A DNA stretch of 10,677 nt from the NCBI GenBank assembly GCA_016208345.1, contig JACQYG010000045.1:1-10677 (forward strand), in the 5' to 3' direction. The notes beneath the pieces were generated by a model, which searched no databases, was not told the DNA's origin, and saw only the letters and a list, made by a program, of their open reading frames with translations. Shown in pieces: positions 1 through 5,675 of this stretch; within the stretch, counting starts at the first letter, position 1; each line of letters starts with the position of its first letter. Source of the stretch: Chloroflexota bacterium. Its GTDB lineage: Bacteria; Chloroflexota; DTOL01; JACQYG01. The position numbers were made by a program, and so were the translations under genes.

Positions 1-1123
1 CCTGGGCACGCCGCCCCTAGAAGAGATGGTCCGGCCGGGCCAGCGGGTGCTCATCCTCAGCGACGACAACACCCGCCCCACCCCGGTTCACAAGATCCTG
101 CCTTCTGTCCTGGAGCGCCTTGGGCGAGGTGGCGTCGCCAAGACGGACATCGCCATCCTGATGGCCCTGGGAACCCATCGGCCCATGACCGAGACGGAGT
201 TCCGAGCCAAGCTGGGAGATGAGGTCGTCCGGCGCTTCCCAGTGGCCAATCACCGCTATGACGACCCAATGGCCCTCTATGATGCTGGCACGACGCCGGA
301 GGGCATTCGGGTCTGTCTGAGCCGGGCGGTGGTAGAGGCTGACTTCGTCCTCGGCATCGGCAATATCGTGCCGCACCCCCATCCCGGCTACGCCGGGGGC
401 GCCAAGATCCTGTACCCGGGCGTCGCCAGCCAGGAGACGGTGGCGGGCTTCCATCTGGTGGGCCTCCGTGACCCCACCAACTATCTGGGGCACGAGGATG
501 CCCCGGCCCGCCGGGCCATCGAGGCGCTGGCCGACACAGCCGGTTTGTCCATGGTGGTGGACACCGTGCTCGCGCCGGACCATGGCATCTACCAGGTCTT
601 CTGTGGCCAGCATCGTCAGGTGCAGGCCGCAGGGCAGCGGGCGGCCAGGGCGGTCTATGGTGTTCCGGTACAACGCCGGTATGACATCGTCATCGCTAAT
701 TCCTATCCGGCCTTTCTGGAGTTCTGGCAAGGATCCAAGGGGCTATTGGCCGCCGATCTCATCGTCAAACCCGGCGGGGCGATCATCCTGGTCACTGCCT
801 GCCCGGAAGGCGTCGCCATCACCCATGGCGGTCTGATAGAGTATTTGAGGTCCGACCTCGTGGAGTTGCTGTACCGGATCGAGGCCGGGCAAGTGAAAGA
901 CCCCATCGCGGCCAGTGTTTGCCTGAAGTTGGGCCGCGTCAAAAAGCGTGTCCAGGTGGCCGTGGTCTCGCCAGGCCTCACCGAGACCCAGGTGCGAGAC
1001 ATGGGTTACGAGTACTACACCAGCGTGAAGGAGGCCGTGGATGTCAAGCTGGCGGAATACGGTCGGGCTACCCAGGTGGCCGTCATCACCCATGGCGGCG
1101 AGACCGCCCCATACCTGGCCTGA
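1..1123 (+). CDS. larA: LarA-family nickel-pincer lactate racemase/2-hydroxyacid epimerase, 5' truncated
   Basis: The reading frame is already open at position 2 (LGTPPLEE before the Met at 26), so the true start lies upstream of the window. LarA enzymes racemise or epimerise 2-hydroxy acids by hydride transfer to a nickel-pincer nucleotide cofactor. Counting from the Met at 26, the protein has DDNTRPTP (13-20), GTHRP with His51, a VPHPHPGYAGGAK segment with His117 and Lys127, and His143. Adding 57 to each gives 108, 174, 184 and 200. These match the catalytic histidines, cofactor-tethering lysine and nickel-binding histidine of Lactobacillus plantarum LarA as I recall them. The total length would then be about 420 residues, normal for the family. 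About 50-60 N-terminal residues are probably missing. Family is clear; substrate is not, since LarA homologues act on several 2-hydroxy acids. Cofactor genes larB, larC and larE are not in the window. Confidence 0.9.
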   Translation, partial: LGTPPLEEMVRPGQRVLILSDDNTRPTPVHKILPSVLERLGRGGVAKTDIAILMALGTHRPMTETEFRAKLGDEVVRRFPVANHRYDDPMALYDAGTTPEGIRVCLSRAVVEADFVLGIGNIVPHPHPGYAGGAKILYPGVASQETVAGFHLVGLRDPTNYLGHEDAPARRAIEALADTAGLSMVVDTVLAPDHGIYQVFCGQHRQVQAAGQRAARAVYGVPVQRRYDIVIANSYPAFLEFWQGSKGLLAADLIVKPGGAIILVTACPEGVAITHGGLIEYLRSDLVELLYRIEAGQVKDPIAASVCLKLGRVKKRVQVAVVSPGLTETQVRDMGYEYYTSVKEAVDVKLAEYGRATQVAVITHGGETAPYLA

Positions 1124-1152
1124 ACGATCGCAGCCGGTCTTTGTGGAAGAGG

Positions 1153-1198
1153 GCAGGCCGCCCGGAGCAGTGCCCTGCTTCCCTGTAATCCGGCCTGC
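1153..1198 (+). repeat. Inverted repeat with nested hairpin, possible leader RNA structure
   Basis: Arms GCAGGCCG (1153-1160) and CGGCCTGC (1191-1198) are perfect reverse complements, 8 bp each, around 30 nt. Inside them AGCAG (1166-1170) and CTGCT (1175-1179) form a 5-bp stem with a TGCC loop. An alternative pairing, AGGGCA (1150-1155) with TGCCCT (1171-1176), would exclude part of both. No T run follows, so this is not a standard terminator. The two 8-nt arms recur in the hairpin after the binding-protein gene. Confidence 0.4.
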
Positions 1199-1201
1199 AA
1201 C

Positions 1202-1211
1202 AAGGAGGTGA
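1202..1211 (+). promoter_or_regulatory. Orphan consensus Shine-Dalgarno sequence
   Basis: AAGGAGGTGA is an extended match to the 16S anti-Shine-Dalgarno, but positions 1214-1218 downstream contain no ATG, GTG or TTG. The next ATG (1231) is 19 nt beyond its end. It may be chance in a purine-rich leader, a remnant of an older start, or part of a regulatory fold. Confidence 0.3.
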
Positions 1212-1308
1212 AAGCTCTAGGCAGAAAGGAATGGCAAGGGCATGCACGGACACGACAACTTGCAGAATGGAACGTAGTGGACCCACGGACGTGGATGCAC
1301 GCAGACTC

Positions 1309-1314
1309 GAGGAG
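1309..1314 (+). promoter_or_regulatory. Ribosome binding site deciding the binding-protein start
   Basis: GAGGAG lies 6 nt before ATG 1321. This supports 1321 over the in-frame ATG at 1231, where the only SD-like bases (AAAGGA) directly abut the codon. Confidence 0.65.
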
Positions 1315-1320
1315 AGAAAA

Positions 1321-2955
1321 ATGGACCACGTAGATGAGATGGTACATTCCCTGGCCAACATGAACATCAGGGTTACCCGCCGTCAGCTACTGAAGGCGGG
1401 AGCCGCCGGGCTGAGTGTCACCGCCCTTTCTAGCCTTCTGGGCGCGGCCTGCGGGCCAACGCCCGCCGCGACGCCCGCGCCAGCCACGGCACCTCCTGGC
1501 AAGCCGAAAGCTGGTGGCACCCTGACCTTTGCCACGTCCATTGACGTTCCCAGCCTGGAGCCACATCTGGAGGCTGCCGACGCCTGGCATCGCCGCAAGG
1601 CCCTGATCTACGAGAACCTGACCTGGGTTGACAATGACGTGGTTGTCAAGCCTCAGCTGGCGGAATCCTGGGAGATCAAGGACGATGTCATTTACACTTT
1701 CAAGCTGCGCAAGGGCGTGAAGTTCCACAACGGCAAGGAAATGGATGCCGAGGACGTGAAGTACAGCCTGGAGCGGCAACTGGACCCCAAGGTGGGCTCC
1801 GCTGGTCGCGGCGACCTCGTTATGATCGACAAGATCGAGGTCGTGGACCAGCAGACGCTCAAGATCACCTTGAAGGAACCCACCGGTCCCTTCCTGGTAG
1901 CCCTGGGTGGTCGCTACAATGCCGTCATCCCCAAGGACAGTGCTCCCACGGGGGATACGCTGCGCCGTACGGCCATCGGTACGGGGCCATTCATGGTGGA
2001 AGAGTTTGTCCCAGCCCAGAGGCTGGTCCTCAAGAAGAACCCGGACTACTGGGAGAAGGGCAAGCCGTACCTGGACAAACTCATTATCCAGGTGGTCCCG
2101 GATGAGCAGACGGCCCTGGCGGGCCTGCGGGCTGGCACCATTGACGTCGTTGCCTTAGAGGACGCCAAGAACTACCTGTTGGTCAAAGACGAGAAGAACC
2201 TGGTCTCGACCCGGACTCCGGCGATCAAAATCGACACCCTGGAGTTGCCTGGTGATACACCGCCCACTGACAAAGTGAAGGTCCGTCAGGCCATTCTCCT
2301 GGCGTTGGACAAGCCAGCCATCATGCAGGCGGCCATCTATGGTCTGGGCCAGGTGATCGGCGGCATGCCGCCAGCCATGAAATACTGGGCGCTACCACCG
2401 GAGCAGCTTCCTAATCAGAAACGCGACGTGGCCAAGGCCAAGCAACTCCTGGCCGAGGCTGGTCATCCTGGCGGCTTTAAAATGAAACTGCGCACCATTG
2501 TGGGGTACGCCACCATGGCTGCCAATGCTCCGGTTATCGCCGCCAACCTAAAGGAGGCCGGCATCGAGGTGACGGTGGAGACGGTGGACCTGGGCGTCTG
2601 GATCGAGGACTGGCGGGCACGGCGTGAGCCGATCACCCTCAATGCCTGGGGCGGTTTCATGGACCCTGACCTGCTCTACTACCGGCACTTCCACACCCCA
2701 CCCAAGGGCATGGACTTCCGCCGCTGGAACAATGCCAAGGCCGACGAACTGCTGGACAAGGGGCGCTCCACGGTGGATCCTGCTAAGCGCAAGGTCTACT
2801 ACGACGAGCTCCAGAAGCTCATCGCCGAGGAAGCCCCTATGGTTCCACTCTATTCTGCCGACCTACTCAACACTATGCAGAAGTATGTGAAGGGCTACAC
2901 GCAGCACCCCGGCGGCTGGTACTACGGGTTCAAGGATACCTGGCTGGACAGGTAA
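1321..2955 (+). CDS. ABC importer substrate-binding lipoprotein, family 5 (peptide/opine/nickel type)
   Basis: Extracytoplasmic solute receptor of 544 residues feeding the two permeases downstream. The N terminus has a twin-arginine motif, RRQLLK (20-25), a hydrophobic stretch (26-43) and a lipobox LGAAC with Cys44 as the likely lipidated residue. A Pro/Ala/Thr-rich linker to about residue 65 follows. This implies Tat export and membrane anchoring. The mature part has hallmarks of the DppA/OppA family: AESWEIKDD, FKLRKGVKFHNGKEMDAEDVKYS, GTGPFMVEEF, KNPDYWEKGKPYLD and VRQAILLALDK. ATG 1321 is chosen for its ribosome site and because it gives a normal signal n-region; a start at 1231 would add 30 residues rich in Arg, Thr and Asp. 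Family-5 receptors bind peptides, but also opines, sugars, nickel chelates and glutathione, so the ligand cannot be read from sequence. The linker style suggests Chloroflexota. Confidence 0.92.
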   Translation: MDHVDEMVHSLANMNIRVTRRQLLKAGAAGLSVTALSSLLGAACGPTPAATPAPATAPPGKPKAGGTLTFATSIDVPSLEPHLEAADAWHRRKALIYENLTWVDNDVVVKPQLAESWEIKDDVIYTFKLRKGVKFHNGKEMDAEDVKYSLERQLDPKVGSAGRGDLVMIDKIEVVDQQTLKITLKEPTGPFLVALGGRYNAVIPKDSAPTGDTLRRTAIGTGPFMVEEFVPAQRLVLKKNPDYWEKGKPYLDKLIIQVVPDEQTALAGLRAGTIDVVALEDAKNYLLVKDEKNLVSTRTPAIKIDTLELPGDTPPTDKVKVRQAILLALDKPAIMQAAIYGLGQVIGGMPPAMKYWALPPEQLPNQKRDVAKAKQLLAEAGHPGGFKMKLRTIVGYATMAANAPVIAANLKEAGIEVTVETVDLGVWIEDWRARREPITLNAWGGFMDPDLLYYRHFHTPPKGMDFRRWNNAKADELLDKGRSTVDPAKRKVYYDELQKLIAEEAPMVPLYSADLLNTMQKYVKGYTQHPGGWYYGFKDTWLDR

Positions 2956-2959
2956 TCTG

Positions 2960-2992
2960 TCAGGCAGGCCGGCCAGCGGTCGGCCTGCCTGA
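2960..2992 (+). promoter_or_regulatory. Strong 12-bp hairpin between binding-protein and permease genes
   Basis: TCAGGCAGGCCG (2960-2971) and CGGCCTGCCTGA (2981-2992) pair perfectly around a 9-nt loop. The stem is very G+C-rich and starts 4 nt after the binding-protein stop codon. No T run follows, so it is not a classical intrinsic terminator. Its position matches the hairpins after periplasmic-binding-protein genes in other importer operons, such as malE-malF. Those protect the upstream message from 3' decay or reduce read-through, giving more receptor than permease. That role here is an inference. Confidence 0.75.
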
Positions 2993-3004
2993 ACCGGACT
3001 CCTC

Positions 3005-3955
3005 ATGCAAAGGTATATCGCTAACCGCCTCCTGACCATGATCGCCTCCCTCTTGGGGGTGACCATCATCGTTTTCCTGCTTATCCGGCTCATCCCTGGC
3101 ACCATCGTGGAGCAGATGATGGGTACGGAGGCCCTCACTTCGTACGAGACTGTGGAGAGCCTCCGGCGCTACTTCGGCCTTGACCAGCCGGTGTACGTCC
3201 AGTATTACCAGTGGATCACCCGGGTGTTGGTGGGTGACCTCGGCCACTCCTGGCGCACGGCCATTCCGGTACTAGAATTCATCCTCTCACGCTTGCCCGT
3301 GACCCTGGAATTGGCGGCCATCGCTATTATCGTAGCCTTACTCATCGGCGTGCCCGCGGGTATCGTGTCCGCTATCAAACACAACAGTCCGGTGGACAGC
3401 CTGGCCCGCATTATCGCCCTCACCGGCCTTTCCATCCCCGTCTTCTGGCAAGGGACGATGTTCATCCTGGTCCTCTCCCTGGCCTTCCGCTGGGCTCCAG
3501 CAATGGGGTGGGTCTCACCCCTCAAGGATCTGGGGGCTAATCTCAACATGATGCTCCTGCCTGGTTTCTGTCTGGGGACGGCCAGCGCCGCGGTGATCAT
3601 GCGCATGACCCGCTCCTGCATGCTGGAGGTGCTTCGTCAGGAGTACATCCGCACGGCTCGTGCCAAAGGGCTGGCGGAGCGGGTAGTCCTCATCGCTCAC
3701 GCCTTGAAGAACGCTATGATCCCCGTGGTTACAGTGGCAGGCTTACAGATGGGCTATCTCCTGGGCGGCACGGTGGTAGTGGAGGAGGTCTTCAGCCTGC
3801 CCGGCATCGGCCGGCTGCTCTTATGGGCCATCTACCAACGCGATTACCCCTCCGTGCAAGGAACCGTACTCTTCGTTGCCGTTATGTTCATGGCTGTGAA
3901 CCTGTTCGTGGATGTCCTGTACGCCTTCCTGGACCCGAGGATACGCTATGCTTAA
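3005..3955 (+). CDS. ABC importer permease, DppB/OppB type
   Basis: Inner-membrane permease of 316 residues, normal for DppB. The N terminus MQRYIANRLLTMI is typical and fixes the start, although the 12 nt between hairpin and ATG hold no clear Shine-Dalgarno. Six hydrophobic segments lie at about 10-30, 98-122, 132-160, 180-200, 235-258 and 284-306. The long loop between the first two carries EALTSYETVESLRRYFGLDQP, a typical DppB feature. The EAA coupling loop starts at EYIRTARAKGL (213-223) and contacts the ATPase. The C terminus, LDPRIRYA, is characteristic. It should pair with the DppC-type protein encoded next, as the stop codon overlaps that gene's start. Substrate is unknown. Confidence 0.93.
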   Translation: MQRYIANRLLTMIASLLGVTIIVFLLIRLIPGTIVEQMMGTEALTSYETVESLRRYFGLDQPVYVQYYQWITRVLVGDLGHSWRTAIPVLEFILSRLPVTLELAAIAIIVALLIGVPAGIVSAIKHNSPVDSLARIIALTGLSIPVFWQGTMFILVLSLAFRWAPAMGWVSPLKDLGANLNMMLLPGFCLGTASAAVIMRMTRSCMLEVLRQEYIRTARAKGLAERVVLIAHALKNAMIPVVTVAGLQMGYLLGGTVVVEEVFSLPGIGRLLLWAIYQRDYPSVQGTVLFVAVMFMAVNLFVDVLYAFLDPRIRYA

Positions 3956-4799
3956 GAGCCCCACTAACCGCAGTGCCCCTTTCCTGAGCCGCATCGCCCG
4001 TAACCAGCTGGTGGTAGTAGGGCTGGTCATGGCCGTGTTCCTTGTTCTCCTGGCCGTTTTCGCCGACGCGGTTTCGCCAAGGGATCCCTTAGCGGTAGAC
4101 GTGGCAGCAGCTCTACACTCACCTAACCCAAAGGAACCCTTCGGCACAGACCGCTTTGGGCGTGATCTCCTGAGCCGCGTCATCCACGGCTCGCGCGTCT
4201 CCCTGGGCGTTGGTTTTTCCTCTGTAACCATAGCCCTGGTCGTTGGGACCTTCCTGGGGCTTATCTCTGGCTACTTCGGTGGAGCTTGGGACATCGCTAT
4301 CAGCCGGGTCATGGACGTCTTTTTTAGCTTCCCTGTGCTGCTCCTGGCCATCGCCATAGCTGCCATGCTGGGGCCGGGCATCGAAAACGCCGTCATGGCC
4401 ATCGCCATCGTCTACGTCCCCTTCTTCTCCAGGGTGGCCCGGGGGCCCGTCCTGGCCGAGCGGGAGAAGGAGTACATCCAGGCCGCCCGGGTCATCGGTG
4501 CCAGCCATGGGCGCATTCTCTTGCGGCACATCTTTCCCAACGTTCTCTCTCCCGTCATCGTCCAGGCCTCGGTGACCATCGCCTATGCCATCTTGACCGA
4601 GGCGTCTCTCAGTTATCTGGGCCTGGGTACCCAGCCCCCCACGCCTTCCTGGGGCACCACCCTCAACGAGGGCCGCACCTATCTCCAACTGGCCCCATGG
4701 ATCTCCATCTTCCCAGGCATCGCCATCATGCTGGCGGTGCTAGCCTTCAACCTGGTGGGGGATGGGTTACGGGATGCTCTGGACCCCCGTATGCGCTAA
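3948..4799 (+). CDS. ABC importer permease, DppC/OppC type
   Basis: Second permease subunit, 283 residues from ATG 3948. This start overlaps the preceding stop by 8 nt (ATGCTTAA) and has GAGG 7 nt upstream. An upstream ATG at 3912 is in frame but lies inside dppB coding sequence and would add 12 non-typical residues. The first membrane segment is at about 20-42. Then comes the OppC N-terminal signature PFGTDRFGRDLLSRVIHGSR (64-83), where the family's GTD-x-x-GRD is intact. Further segments lie near 90-110, 122-142, 146-164, 200-222 and 250-272. The EAA loop is EYIQAARVIGA (175-185). The C terminus GDGLRDALDPRMR is standard. Usually dppD/dppF ATPase genes follow; here an MBL-fold gene starts 11 bp later, so the ATPases must come from elsewhere. 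Confidence 0.93.
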   Translation: MLKSPTNRSAPFLSRIARNQLVVVGLVMAVFLVLLAVFADAVSPRDPLAVDVAAALHSPNPKEPFGTDRFGRDLLSRVIHGSRVSLGVGFSSVTIALVVGTFLGLISGYFGGAWDIAISRVMDVFFSFPVLLLAIAIAAMLGPGIENAVMAIAIVYVPFFSRVARGPVLAEREKEYIQAARVIGASHGRILLRHIFPNVLSPVIVQASVTIAYAILTEASLSYLGLGTQPPTPSWGTTLNEGRTYLQLAPWISIFPGIAIMLAVLAFNLVGDGLRDALDPRMR

Positions 4800-4804
4800 A
4801 GGGG
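4798..4804 (+). promoter_or_regulatory. Ribosome binding site deciding the MBL-fold gene start
   Basis: AAAGGGG overlaps the last two bases of the permease stop codon and sits 6 nt before ATG 4811. It supports a short start and translation coupled to the permease. Confidence 0.6.
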
Positions 4805-4810
4805 TTCGTT

Positions 4811-5569
4811 ATGCAGATTTTGGACGATATCTACCTGGTTGGTAGCGGTCGCACTGGCATTGGCCTCTCCAATGAGTACGACTGCCATATCTACCTGATC
4901 GATGGCGGCGACGAGGTGGCCTTGATTGATGCCGGTTCCGGCGTGGACGTGGAGCCACTGCTGTGCAATATCGCTGTCCACAGCATCGCCGCCAGTAAGG
5001 TGCGCACCCTCATCCTCACCCATGCCCATGCTGACCACAGCGGCGGGGCGGCGGCCTTACGCGTTCGTCTCGGCTGCCGCGTTTTGGTCAGCAGCGCGGA
5101 GGCAAAGATTGTGGAGACCGCCGATGTCGAGGCTAGCGGGCTCAACGTGGCCCTTCCCTTCGGTATTTACCCTCCGGGTTATATGATGATCCCCTGCCCA
5201 GTAGACCGGCGGCTAGGCGACGGCGACACGGTGACCGTGGGCCGCTATACGCTGCAAGTCATCGCTACACCGGGGCACAGCCCGGGGTCGCTGTGCTATC
5301 TGGTAAAGGTAGCTGGGCAACGGGTGCTGTTCTCAGGCGACACTATCCAGTTCTGCCCGGTGGCTGGTCAGACCGGTTGGATCAGCCTTTTGAATGCCCC
5401 GGGGACCGACCTCGACGCTTATCGTGCCAGCGTGCGGCGGCTGGCAAACCTGAATGTGGATGTGCTCCTGCCCGGTCATCGCCTGTTCACCCTGTGCAAC
5501 GGACAGCGGGTCATAGATGCCGTGGCCAAGGGCTTCGAGACCCTAGCCATTCCCAGGTCGGTCATCTGA
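4811..5569 (+). CDS. Metallo-beta-lactamase-fold hydrolase
   Basis: A 252-residue, probably cytosolic MBL-fold protein with no signal peptide. The binuclear metal site is complete: HAHADH (His71, His73, Asp75, His76), His156 in TPGHSPGS, Asp177 in FSGDT, and His223 in LLPGH. The start at 4811 gives the usual N terminus (ILDDIYLVGS leading to a strand with LIDAGSG). The frame is open further upstream to 4697 but that part lies inside the permease gene. Family members of this size and layout include glyoxalase II-like thioesterases, lactonases and other ester or phosphoester hydrolases. The residues seen do not separate these. It lies 11 bp after the permease, where transporter ATPases would normally be, so it is probably in the importer operon and may act on the imported compound. 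Confidence 0.88.
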   Translation: MQILDDIYLVGSGRTGIGLSNEYDCHIYLIDGGDEVALIDAGSGVDVEPLLCNIAVHSIAASKVRTLILTHAHADHSGGAAALRVRLGCRVLVSSAEAKIVETADVEASGLNVALPFGIYPPGYMMIPCPVDRRLGDGDTVTVGRYTLQVIATPGHSPGSLCYLVKVAGQRVLFSGDTIQFCPVAGQTGWISLLNAPGTDLDAYRASVRRLANLNVDVLLPGHRLFTLCNGQRVIDAVAKGFETLAIPRSVI

Positions 5570-5675
5570 CCAATACCCTTCCTGGCCCAAGGTAATCCTC
5601 CCCAATGGGAGGTTTGCCCAGCACGGTGGCGGATTGACGGTTGGAAACCCCACTTCCTCGGAAAGGACATGGGCA
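5570..5675 (+). other. 106-bp gap between MBL-fold gene and flavoprotein gene
   Basis: It holds a short inverted repeat, CCTCCC (5597-5602) and GGGAGG (5607-5612), around a 4-nt loop. This 6-bp stem is followed by only three T residues, so it is too weak to call a terminator. A TTGACG at 5635-5640 has no matching -10 element at proper spacing. A new transcription unit could begin here, but the sequence does not show it. Confidence 0.35.
5662..5667 (+). promoter_or_regulatory. Ribosome binding site deciding the flavoprotein start
   Basis: AAAGGA lies 8 nt before ATG 5676, favouring this codon over the in-frame TTG at 5634. Confidence 0.55.

Larger units (their letters stand above)
1124..1320 (+). 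other. 197-bp intergenic leader before the ABC importer
   Basis: This is the largest gap in the window and separates the racemase from the importer. It contains an inverted repeat (1153-1160 with 1191-1198), a competing 6-bp pairing (1150-1155 with 1171-1176), a full Shine-Dalgarno match at 1202-1211 with no start codon at a usable distance, and the real ribosome site at 1309-1314. I could not find a convincing -35/-10 promoter pair or a hairpin followed by a T run. The frame from ATG 1231 runs into the importer protein, but those 30 codons are better read as untranslated leader. Confidence 0.5.

Noticed and set aside
17..730. 237-codon open frame on the - strand opposite larA
   Set aside because: No domain or ribosome site, and the + strand holds a full LarA active site.
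1231..1320. Earlier in-frame ATG for the binding protein
   Set aside because: It would put 30 extra charged residues before a Tat signal and its SD-like bases touch the codon. ATG 1321 has a properly spaced GAGGAG.
1208..1333. 41-codon GTG-started frame beginning inside the orphan Shine-Dalgarno
   Set aside because: Its start codon is part of the SD itself, so there is no spacing for initiation, and the product resembles nothing known.
2960..3000. Intrinsic terminator after the binding-protein gene
   Set aside because: The stem is strong but no T run follows, and the permease genes that complete the importer come next.
4378..4412. Short repeated GCCATCGCC units in the second permease
   Set aside because: They encode Ala-Ile repeats in a membrane helix and reflect codon use, not a DNA repeat element.
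4697..4810. N-terminal extension of the MBL-fold protein by 38 residues
   Set aside because: It overlaps the permease coding sequence and lacks family similarity; ATG 4811 has a well-placed ribosome site.
5597..5615. Intrinsic terminator after the MBL-fold gene
   Set aside because: Only a 6-bp stem followed by three T residues.
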